From: Candidatus Azobacteroides sp. | GTDB taxonomy: Bacteria > Bacteroidota > Bacteroidia > Bacteroidales > Azobacteroidaceae | Direction: 5' to 3' | NCBI GenBank assembly: GCA_009783445.1 | Contig: WRFY01000105.1 | Coordinates: 1 to 36,834, forward strand | DNA: 36,834 bases | Shown here: positions 9,480-17,190 of the stretch, one piece after another | How the letters are laid out: every line of letters begins with the position of its first letter | How positions within the stretch are numbered: position 1 is the first letter of the stretch | Program-made: the position numbers and the translations under genes | Notes under the pieces: model-generated | Told to the model about the DNA's origin: nothing | Databases searched by the model: none | Seen by the model: the letters and a program-made list of their open reading frames with translations, nothing else

Positions 9480-9655
9480 TTAATTTCTTCTTATTAACCT
9501 TATTTTTAAAAGCTCCTTTAGTAGCCGTAACGATCCTTACCCTCTCTCCTTCCTCCCTTATTTTCAATCAATTAATAAGGGAATAGGGGGGTGTGTGCAT
9601 TATTCATTTCTACTAAGGGGCCTTTCAAAAATAAGGTTAATAAAAACGAAAAGTC
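9480..9655. repeat. MITE-like palindromic repeat, copy 1
   Basis: The left end at 9491 reads TTATTAACCTTATTTTTAAA and the right end (to 9643) is its inverted complement with few mismatches. The match continues inward about 37 bases, to TAGTAG/CTACTA. The middle contains a second hairpin, CCCTTATT (9556-9563) with AATAAGGG (9575-9582). No transposase is encoded. Related copies lie at 16671-16964. Exact ends are uncertain by about ten bases. Confidence 0.6.
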
Positions 9656-9865
9656 TTGATATGCATGTCGTATTTTTTACATCTCACCCTTCGCGATTTT
9701 CCTTTCTACCCATTAGAAAATCTCTTTCATGCGCATGAATTCCTATATCTCTGCTAATGTTATCTCTCATCCCCTCACGCATGCAAGCTTGATAGAAAAT
9801 AACCATTTTCCTTTTTCTCCTGCATCACGTTTCCCCTACTCACTCTGTTTGATATTCTAATAAAT

Positions 9866-9900
9866 AATGGGTGTGGTTTTTTATTGGTTCCACACCCATT
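9866..9900 (-). terminator. hairpin terminator after susC-susD-SGBP
   Basis: AATGGGTGTGG (9866-9876) and CCACACCCATT (9890-9900) form a perfect 11-base stem with a 13-base loop, starting 15 bases past the lipoprotein stop. The downstream T tract on the minus strand is weak, so it may instead act as a 3' stabiliser. Confidence 0.7.
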
Positions 9901-9914
9901 CATTCGTTTTATTT

Positions 9915-11309
9915 CTATTCTCTATGTGTTTGCAGAATAATATCCTTAATCACAACGTCTGTGTTATCCGGATTTCCTCCAAAATCAAAGACTAATTTCG
10001 CTTGGGACATATTCTTGCCGGCCATGTCAGTTAGTGCTAAAACAACATCTTGTCCAGCCGTAAGATCAATTCTTTCTGTAAAAATAAATGTATTGTCGTC
10101 ATCTGCCTGCGTCAATTTCACCGTTACCTGCCTGATATCGTTTGACGCATTCATAATGACGCGGAAATCATAATTTTCGGCAGAAGTCGTTGACAAACCA
10201 TCTGTTACAAATGCAATTTGATTTTGCCACTGGTCGGTAGTTGCAGTGGGGAAGCTGACAGAATATTGCGTATCATTGATAGTAAGCGTCGGATCTGGAA
10301 GTTGCACCCAACCTGGGGCATAGTAGAATGTATTCGTGAAATTTACGCCATACCACAAATTATCAGAGCTTTTCACATCAACCCAATTGCCGTTTCCTCC
10401 CTCTCCTGAAGTTTCACTGGTTAATTCAAAACACCAGATTTGAGCATTTATATCAGCGCTGTAATTAACCAATCTAATATTTGTGGGAGAGAAACTTAAT
10501 ACTTCATATTCTGTTTTATCCAAATCAGAGGGTGCAATTGCATAACCGAGGAACCCCTTATAAATGGTCAAGATTGTTTTGCCACCGATCGTAGTAATGT
10601 CCCATGTTGCATCCGTCGGAGGAGTATAATTCGTTGTTACAAACGAACCAGCTGTGCTGCCATCAGGAAATAAACTTCCTAACGATTCGTTCATGTGGGT
10701 ATCTCCGTTGTTTTCATAAATGAATTTTCCATTGGGTTCAATGCTGTTGGGTATAAACAGGAATAAGTCGTTCATCAGTGCATCATTCTTGAAATCCCAC
10801 CAAACTGTTTCACGATTATCCGTAGGATCAGGACTACGCATTGCAGTCCAAGATCCGATATGCCATTCTTTTCCGGCTACATTGGCTTTTCCACCGGTCA
10901 GGGCATATTGCAGACTGGCAGGATCGTCCTGATAAACTTTTTCATTATCGTTTGCTATAATAATCGTTTGTTCCTTGATAAACGTAGCGCCATCGGGTAT
11001 TGTAATAATGCAAGTAGCTGTATAAGTTCCTGCATATACAATATATTCATGACTTCCTGTCAATGCTCCCTTTGTTGATTTATTATCGCCGAAAACGATT
11101 TCAGTCGAATAGACGGAGGTTGGCTTAATATTTAGCGCCACTTCAAAATTGTAGGTCCATTCATCGCTTCCGGGAATCATACTAAATGTGAACGAATCTT
11201 GGGTAATGTTAGATTCTCCTAAGCTATAGTTGTCATCCGGCGAACAGGCCGTCATTATTAAGGCGAAGGAGGCAAATGCCGTAAACATGAATTTTGTTAT
11301 ATTTTTCAT
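9915..11309 (-). CDS. SusE/F-position surface glycan-binding lipoprotein
   Basis: This 464-residue protein has a lipoprotein signal (MTAC, C22). Residues about 35-120 look like a PKD-type beta domain (GDNKSTKGALTGSHEYIVYAGTYT). The C-terminal part (about 310-464) has a beta-sandwich pattern resembling a CBM4/9-type carbohydrate-binding module. It follows susD by 31 bases, the position of surface glycan-binding proteins in PULs. Such proteins capture polysaccharide outside the cell and hand it to SusCD. It has no catalytic signature. The glycan is presumed to be the beta-glucan cut by the GH16 enzyme next door. Confidence 0.8.
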   Translation of the reverse strand: MKNITKFMFTAFASFALIMTACSPDDNYSLGESNITQDSFTFSMIPGSDEWTYNFEVALNIKPTSVYSTEIVFGDNKSTKGALTGSHEYIVYAGTYTATCIITIPDGATFIKEQTIIIANDNEKVYQDDPASLQYALTGGKANVAGKEWHIGSWTAMRSPDPTDNRETVWWDFKNDALMNDLFLFIPNSIEPNGKFIYENNGDTHMNESLGSLFPDGSTAGSFVTTNYTPPTDATWDITTIGGKTILTIYKGFLGYAIAPSDLDKTEYEVLSFSPTNIRLVNYSADINAQIWCFELTSETSGEGGNGNWVDVKSSDNLWYGVNFTNTFYYAPGWVQLPDPTLTINDTQYSVSFPTATTDQWQNQIAFVTDGLSTTSAENYDFRVIMNASNDIRQVTVKLTQADDDNTFIFTERIDLTAGQDVVLALTDMAGKNMSQAKLVFDFGGNPDNTDVVIKDIILQTHRE

Positions 11310-11340
11310 AAAACTTCTAATTTATTTTTATTATAAAGCA

Positions 11341-12969
11341 TTAATATCCCGGATTTTGAACCAATTCAAACTCGGTACCTTTGGTCTTGTCAATTTCACC
11401 TTGAGGAATAGGCAAGAACTTTTTGTTATCGTCCCACGTACGCTGTATGGGGATATTCATATCGTTTATTGAAAGTACGGCGCTAATCGATCGTCCGTTT
11501 TCGTCGCTGCCCCAGCGTAGCAAATCCCAAAAACGCAGTCCTTCGCCGAAAAATTCGCGGTGGCGTTCCAGTTTGATATTGTTCAAGGTGGCCGGAATCC
11601 GATGATTGGCATCTCCAAAGGCGCGGTCGCGAATGGCATCCAGGTAAGGTTGAGCAGCCCCTTGGCCTCCGCCTGCGGCCAGTTCAAGCTCTGCGGCATT
11701 CAGATAAGCTTCGGCGATACGATAAATACGCTCGTTGTTTTCGTAATTCAAATCGCGGTCGCCCATCGTACCTTCGTTATAACCGGTACGCGCGATGTAT
11801 TTTTTGAGGAACAAGCCCGTATTCTGATAAGTGGCTGAAGTGGCAAATGGAATTACGCTGGCTTCTTTCCGATAGTCGCCCGTTTCGTTGAATATCGCAT
11901 TATAGGTGGCGGCGTTTACCGGACAGAAGCCCCAACCTGCAACGTAAGGAATGATATTCATATCGCGCGCTCCAACGAAACGCGGCGTATACATACCGTA
12001 ACCTCCCCATGCATTGTTCCATGATCTTCCTTCAGGTATGCGATTGACTTCAAAAATACTTTCCTTGCAAAATTCGCCGTCGCGCAAAAAAATCCATTCA
12101 ATCGGATTGGTCGTGGAAGGGGCATCAACGTTAGGGTTTCTGGAGGAAAAACCGGTGAAATTGGGGGTAGCGGCCGTTGTAACCAAACCGAAGGCTCCGC
12201 TGTTGATAATGGTTTTCATATCAGCCAACACTTCAGCGTATTTCGATTGGTCTTTTTTGTACATCACTACCCGCGCTTTGGTCATCATGGCCATTGCTTT
12301 GGTAACGCGTCCCACCGGAGCCGGATTTCCTGCATTATCTTTTTCGAACAAAGGAAATTCGGGTGCAGCAATAGCGGCGTCCAAATCGGCAATGATGATC
12401 GGATAAATTTCTTCAAAACTATACTGTTTGGCAAGGAAAGGTTCTTCCGTCCACGCCTTATCGAAGTAGGGAATGTTTCCGTATGCTTTCCACAACCAAT
12501 GTACATAATAGGCGCGTAAAGTAAGCATTTCCGCCTTTAATCTCGCTAAAAGGGCAGCATCTACGTCCTCTACAGCGTGGTCTATTGCGTCAAGTGCGCC
12601 GTTGCAACGTTTCAATCCTGTATAAAATATTCTCCACCAGCCGCTCGCTGTCAATGTTGGCGTAGAACGAAATTCCGCTACGCCTAAAATATAGGGTTGA
12701 TCGCCTGAATCGGATCCTCCTTTGAAAACATCATCCGTACATACATCGAAAAACAGATTGACCGGCATCCATTGAGAATCGGCATAATCGTCAAACAGCA
12801 TGAGTTGGTAGGCGCCCGTCACATTCTGATCGATCACGTCTACTGTGGCCGGCGCACCCGCCACCACATCGGTACTTGGATAACTCGTCAGGTAGTCATC
12901 GCCGCAGGAAGTCAAAATTCCCGCTATGGCAATCATTCCTATTATGTTATTATATTTATTCCTTTTCAT
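11341..12969 (-). CDS. susD: SusD-family nutrient-binding lipoprotein
   Basis: The 542-residue protein has a lipoprotein signal (LTSC, C22) followed by the usual YLTSYPSTD start of the mature protein. It has the SusD/RagB TPR-rich body and the conserved C-terminal stretch RIYRIAEAYLNAAELELAAGGG, then LERHREFFGEGLRFWDLLRWG. SusD proteins form the lid over the SusC channel and bind oligosaccharide. It lies 24 bases after susC and its length is typical. Symbol is used in the family sense; this is not the starch system. Confidence 0.95.
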   Translation of the reverse strand: MKRNKYNNIIGMIAIAGILTSCGDDYLTSYPSTDVVAGAPATVDVIDQNVTGAYQLMLFDDYADSQWMPVNLFFDVCTDDVFKGGSDSGDQPYILGVAEFRSTPTLTASGWWRIFYTGLKRCNGALDAIDHAVEDVDAALLARLKAEMLTLRAYYVHWLWKAYGNIPYFDKAWTEEPFLAKQYSFEEIYPIIIADLDAAIAAPEFPLFEKDNAGNPAPVGRVTKAMAMMTKARVVMYKKDQSKYAEVLADMKTIINSGAFGLVTTAATPNFTGFSSRNPNVDAPSTTNPIEWIFLRDGEFCKESIFEVNRIPEGRSWNNAWGGYGMYTPRFVGARDMNIIPYVAGWGFCPVNAATYNAIFNETGDYRKEASVIPFATSATYQNTGLFLKKYIARTGYNEGTMGDRDLNYENNERIYRIAEAYLNAAELELAAGGGQGAAQPYLDAIRDRAFGDANHRIPATLNNIKLERHREFFGEGLRFWDLLRWGSDENGRSISAVLSINDMNIPIQRTWDDNKKFLPIPQGEIDKTKGTEFELVQNPGY

Positions 12970-12993
12970 ATTTTCTTAGATTTTTTAGATGAT

Positions 12994-15900
12994 TTAAAAT
13001 GTGATTCCCAAACCGCAATTGAAAATGCGCGCTACCGGATAGTTACCCATAATGGATACTCCATTCTGTTTGTCTGCAATTTCAGGGTCAAAACCCCTAT
13101 AATGGGTAAATGTAAGCAAGTTTTCTCCACCCACCCAAAAACGCAAGCGTTCGATGCTGGCTTTACGAGTAAAATTTTGGGGAAGCGTGTAACCAAGTTG
13201 AACGTTTTTCAAACGAGTAAAAGAACCGTCCTGAATATACAAGTCAGAAATACGCCAGTTGCTGTTTCTATCGACTCCGGTCCCTGCAAAGCGCGGATAT
13301 TTGTTCGACGTTCCTTCGCCTGTCCAGCGGTCCATCCACCAAACCGGAAGATTGGCGTTGGGAATGTCTGTACGTCTTGAAATATCAAAAATTTCACAAC
13401 CGTAACGGCCCTGGAAAAATACCATCAGGTCAAATCCTTTGTAATCGGCTGTCAACGTGATGCCGTACGTCCAGTCGGGGTTCGGTTTTCCAATCTTTGT
13501 GCGGTCGTTAGCGTCAATGACGCCGTCGGGAACGCCGTCCGGACCCGATAGGTCTTTGAATCGAACGTCTCCCGGTTGGGCTGTTGCGTCGTAAGCCAGA
13601 TTGTATGCATCCGCTTCTGCTTGATTTTGAAGAATTCCGTCTGTTGCATAACCGTAGAAGAACGGATTTGGGTATCCGTTTTTCTGAAAGAGCATATTAT
13701 CATAACCTGCGGCTCCGATTGTACCCCAACCGTGTTCGCCCGCTTCGTTACCATAATCCACTACTGTATTTTTTACATACGAAGCATTGCCTTTGATTCC
13801 CATGTTCAGACCCCGTGCCGGCGAAAAACGATACCCCAAATCAAATTCTACCCCGGAATTATCCACTGTACCTGCATTCACGTAGGGTTTCGATTGTCCG
13901 ACATAATCGGGAACATCAGCGGCTTCGCGCAGCATATATTTCGTCCGTTTCTTAAACCAGTCGAACGAGAAAGAGAGCGCTCCATTCAAAAATAAAAAGT
14001 CGGCGCCTAAATCGGTTTGATGGCTTTCTTCCCACTTGATAGCTGGATTCGGCAAACGTCCGGCGCTAATGCCGTAATTCAATTGATTTCCAAAATAATA
14101 ATTCAATCCGCTTTCCATTAAACTCAGGTAGGCATAATTTACTGGCAAATTGTCAGCATTGACGATACGGTCGCTCCCATTGATACCCCATGAACCGCGC
14201 AATTTGAGCGCATCCCACCATATCGGTTTTGACGATTGAAAATAGGGTTCGTTCCAAACGTTCCAGCCGAGCGAAAAGGACGGAAAAGCTCCCCATTTGT
14301 TGGAAGGTCCGAATTTAGAAGATCCGTCATAGCGAACCGTTGCCTGAAACATATACCTTTCGGCGTAGTTATAACTGATGCGTCCGAAATAGGATGCCAA
14401 TTTATAGTCGTCTGTATACCCTTCGCTGTATCTTCCACCGGCGGTTGGGTCCATCCGAGCGTTGTTAATAATAGCCATATTAGTGTCGTATGCTTTCAAA
14501 TCCTTGCCTCGGCCCAGCAAGTAACGATGTTCATAGTCGCGTGCGGACTGCCCTGCTAATAAAGTGAATGAATGATCATTGATTTTGAAATCGTAGGTAA
14601 GCGTATTTTCAACCTGCCGCGTAAAGCCGCGATTCATGATCGACTCTGCTTGCGTAAAGTCTGCTCTTTCATCATTGATGCCCGTTGTATTATAAGATTG
14701 AAAATAGGGAAATCGATACTGGTTCTCTCCCCAAAAAGCCAGATCAAAGCCATAACTTGACCTGAACGTCAGACCTGGCAATACGCTCAGTTCGCCCCAA
14801 AAAGTGCCTATAAATTTATCTTCGTCATACGTCCTTTGGTCCGGGCGGAGATAAATTGCCAAAGGGTTGCGCAATTCTTGGAAATTACTGGGGGAAGGCG
14901 TAAGCACGCGGCCGTTATTGACAAGTGCATACGGATGTGCTGCCAGCAATGCCTCTCCTTCCTCTTGGCTAAGATAAGGAGCCATAGTGGGCGGTAAAGC
15001 AATAGCGCTGGCGAGAGCCGAAGCGAATAAATCGTTGTTTGGAACGCTAATGGATTTTCCTCGGGAATAAGTTACATTCATTCCCACTTTTATCTTATTT
15101 AAAAAATTGCGAGTATCCGTTTTGAAGATTTCGTAATCGCTGTTTGCGCGAACGGTCCATCGGTTGTAATTCGATGCGTCGTAATTACCGCCCAGAATAC
15201 CATCTTGATTGAATCGCCCCAAAGATAGAAAATAAGCTCCTTGATCATTTCCTCCCTGAACGCTTACCTGATGATCGGTTATAGGCGCATTGTTGTTAAA
15301 TGCAATATCTTGCCAATTGGTGTTCGGAATTTTTCCGGAGCGAGCGTCTAAAATTTGCTGATTCGTGAAAGGAAGAGCCGAGTTGGCGTTCATATTAAAT
15401 TCATTGATCATCAACATGTACTGTTCGGAATTGAACAACGGTAATTTTCTCCACGGATTTTGCCAACCCAAGTTCATTTCGTAATTGATTTTGGGTTTGC
15501 CCGCCTGCCCTCTTTTGGTAGTGATTATGATTACGCCGTTACCGCCTCTCGAACCATACACGGCTGCCGAAGCCCCGTCTTTCAACACTTCCACTGAAGC
15601 AATATCGGCAGGATTCAGATTTTTGATGCCTCCGTCGACGGCCATTCCATCCACTATGTAAAGAGGATCGTTATTGCCAGTCGTTCCTACCCCGCGAATG
15701 CGAACGCTTACATCCGATCCTGGCGATCCCGAATTTTGTGTCATGGAAATGCCGGATACTTGTCCGTTCAATACATTTTCGATGCGCGAAGCGGTCAATT
15801 TTTCGAGATCAGACGCTTTTACGCTGCTGATAGCCGCTGTCGTTACGCTCTTCTTCTGAACGCCGTATCCGATTACGACCAATTCGTCTAATACTTTCTT

Positions 15901-16203
15901 CGATTCGCCCATAGTGACCTTCATATCGGAAGCGGCCGAATGTTCCACCGTCTCATATCCGATATAGGAGAATCGCAGAGTGGTACCTTGCGGAACATTA
16001 AGGGAGAAATGTCCATCCACGTCCGTTATCGTCCCGTTGGTAGAACCTACTTGCAAAACAGTTACGCCGATGAGGGCTTCGCCGTCGGGATCTGTCACGA
16101 TCCCTTTAACATTCAGATTGTTTTGGGCAACAGCAGAAAGTGAAACCGCCGCCCAAAAAATCAACAAAAAAAGGAATTGTTTTTTTAAAAAGCACATTTT
16201 CAT
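12994..16203 (-). CDS. susC: SusC-family TonB-dependent outer-membrane transporter
   Basis: The 1069-residue protein has a signal peptide (1-27, ending AVAQ), a carboxypeptidase-D-like regulatory domain (about 30-100: VKGIVTDPDGEALIGVTV), the TonB-dependent plug (about 108-230, with VSVRIRGVG, PLYIVDGM and the SusC signature VEVLKDGASAAVYGSRGGNGVI), and a long beta-barrel to the C-terminus. It imports oligosaccharides with energy from TonB-ExbBD. No N-terminal STN domain is present, so control by an anti-sigma partner is not suggested; no HTCS, SusR or ECF pair is in the window either. A long leader of about 160 bases precedes it. Confidence 0.96.
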   Translation of the reverse strand: MKMCFLKKQFLFLLIFWAAVSLSAVAQNNLNVKGIVTDPDGEALIGVTVLQVGSTNGTITDVDGHFSLNVPQGTTLRFSYIGYETVEHSAASDMKVTMGESKKVLDELVVIGYGVQKKSVTTAAISSVKASDLEKLTASRIENVLNGQVSGISMTQNSGSPGSDVSVRIRGVGTTGNNDPLYIVDGMAVDGGIKNLNPADIASVEVLKDGASAAVYGSRGGNGVIIITTKRGQAGKPKINYEMNLGWQNPWRKLPLFNSEQYMLMINEFNMNANSALPFTNQQILDARSGKIPNTNWQDIAFNNNAPITDHQVSVQGGNDQGAYFLSLGRFNQDGILGGNYDASNYNRWTVRANSDYEIFKTDTRNFLNKIKVGMNVTYSRGKSISVPNNDLFASALASAIALPPTMAPYLSQEEGEALLAAHPYALVNNGRVLTPSPSNFQELRNPLAIYLRPDQRTYDEDKFIGTFWGELSVLPGLTFRSSYGFDLAFWGENQYRFPYFQSYNTTGINDERADFTQAESIMNRGFTRQVENTLTYDFKINDHSFTLLAGQSARDYEHRYLLGRGKDLKAYDTNMAIINNARMDPTAGGRYSEGYTDDYKLASYFGRISYNYAERYMFQATVRYDGSSKFGPSNKWGAFPSFSLGWNVWNEPYFQSSKPIWWDALKLRGSWGINGSDRIVNADNLPVNYAYLSLMESGLNYYFGNQLNYGISAGRLPNPAIKWEESHQTDLGADFLFLNGALSFSFDWFKKRTKYMLREAADVPDYVGQSKPYVNAGTVDNSGVEFDLGYRFSPARGLNMGIKGNASYVKNTVVDYGNEAGEHGWGTIGAAGYDNMLFQKNGYPNPFFYGYATDGILQNQAEADAYNLAYDATAQPGDVRFKDLSGPDGVPDGVIDANDRTKIGKPNPDWTYGITLTADYKGFDLMVFFQGRYGCEIFDISRRTDIPNANLPVWWMDRWTGEGTSNKYPRFAGTGVDRNSNWRISDLYIQDGSFTRLKNVQLGYTLPQNFTRKASIERLRFWVGGENLLTFTHYRGFDPEIADKQNGVSIMGNYPVARIFNCGLGITF

Positions 16204-16368
16204 GATATTTCAATTTAAAATTAACTAAATGCTATTTTAATAAAATTATAAGGCGATAAATTATAGTTGGATAATTTTTTATGTTTTTATGTCTTTCTTT
16301 CTTATGTCTTTCTTTCATGTACATCTTTCTTATTTTTTTACAGTTGTTTTCTTCGTAATTCATTCGAA

Positions 16369-16376
16369 CAAATATA
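16369..16376 (-). promoter_or_regulatory. -7 promoter box of susC
   Basis: The minus strand reads TATATTTG, matching TAnnTTTG, about 165 bases before the susC start. The long T/C-rich (as read on plus) leader between them contains two copies of a 13-base repeat spaced 15 bases, which may be a regulatory or mRNA feature. Confidence 0.45.
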
Positions 16377-16502
16377 CTATTTTTAATGCTTGTTGTTTTA
16401 TTTTATAATAAAAAAAGTAGTATTGGCATGAATTTAACTTGCTGTTTAACAATATTTTTGTCTTTTAGACCAGGTAGAAAAAAGTAGTAGAAAAAACAGA
16501 AA

Positions 16503-16660
16503 TTTAGGATCAAATCTGCTGTCCGCAAACTGGAGTTAACGGTTTGTCTGGCGTTATCACGCAGTGACGAGGCGTTCAGGAGATTGCTGGCCTTCGCTGC
16601 GCTACGCCTGCAGTAGCAAACTCCTTAAGGCGGGCCGTAAAAAATGCGACAGATGTATCC
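16503..16660. other. GC-richer non-coding patch with hairpin
   Basis: This patch stands out against very AT-rich surroundings. AGGAGATTGCT (16578-16588) pairs with AGCAAACTCCT (16615-16625) with one mismatch, enclosing a GC-rich loop region with TTCGCTGCGCTACG. No protein or RNA family is recognised. It could be a remnant of a mobile or repeated element. Confidence 0.35.
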
Positions 16661-16670
16661 AATTTTTTTC

Positions 16671-16964
16671 GTTCTTTTATTAACCTTATTTTTGAAAATT
16701 CCTTTACCCTTAGTAAAAGAGGATAACGCATATGCCCCTTCCCTTTATTTTCTTATGAATTAATTGAAAATAAAGGAATAAGGGAGAATTTCAAGAGGGC
16801 TTGTCAAGGGCTATTAAGGGAGCGTTTGAAAATAAGGTTCAAGAATTTGAAAATTCCCTTACCCTTAGAAGAGGATAACACACTTATTCCTTTCCCCTTA
16901 TTCGCTTATGAATTGATTGAAAATAAAGAAATAAGAGAGAATTTCATAAGGTTCAAGGTTAATA
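16671..16964. repeat. MITE-like palindromic repeats, copies 2 and 3 in tandem
   Basis: Copy 2 begins TTATTAACCTTATTTTTGAAA at 16677, the same end as the repeat at 9491, and closes near 16839 with an inverted match ending AATAAGGTT. Its centre has a perfect 11-base stem, CCTTTATTTTC (16742-16752) with GAAAATAAAGG (16766-16776). About 100 bases (16692-16791) recur at 16847-16946 with roughly four in five bases the same, an offset of 155. Copy 3 ends GGTTAATAG. No transposase gene is present. Confidence 0.6.
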
Positions 16965-17122
16965 GACAAGAAATTGATTCATTGAACCTGTTTTTTAAAA
17001 AATAAACTTACATTTTTTCCTTCTTAAGGGCACATCGAGTGCGCTTTGACAGGAGCCTTTCGAAAATTAATCAAAAGAAAATGTTTATTTTCTTCCATAA
17101 AAAAAGAAACAATAAAAGTTAT

Positions 17123-17130
17123 TATCTTTG
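17123..17130 (+). promoter_or_regulatory. -7 promoter box of acn-icd-gltA
   Basis: TATCTTTG matches TAnnTTTG, 60 bases before the aconitase start at 17191. A -33 TTTG is not clear in the A-rich stretch upstream. Confidence 0.6.
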
Positions 17131-17151
17131 TATCAATATCATTTCAAATAA

Positions 17152-17166
17152 CGATCTGACAGATCG
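17152..17166. promoter_or_regulatory. perfect 15-base palindrome in the aconitase leader
   Basis: CGATCTGACAGATCG is a perfect palindrome around a central A. It lies about 15-30 bases past the predicted transcription start and is followed by CTTTTTG. It could be a repressor or activator operator, or a short leader hairpin. Only one copy was seen. Confidence 0.4.
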
Positions 17167-17190
17167 CTTTTTGTGAAAAATAACTGATTT

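Larger units (their letters stand above)
9262..9914. other. 650-base non-coding gap inside the PUL
   Basis: No supported gene. It holds a MITE-like repeat (9480-9655) and the hairpin terminator of the susCD unit (9866-9900). The remaining parts (9262-9479 and 9656-9865) show only small inverted repeats such as AGAACC/GGTTCT near 9380-9415. Confidence 0.6.
16204..17190. other. 1-kb divergent intergenic region between susC and acn
   Basis: No supported gene. From left to right it holds the susC leader with a direct repeat of ATGTCTTTCTTTC (16289-16301 and 16304-16316), the susC promoter box (16369-16376), a GC-richer patch with a hairpin (16503-16660), two tandem MITE-like repeats (16671-16964), and the aconitase promoter and palindrome (17123-17166). 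Confidence 0.6.
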
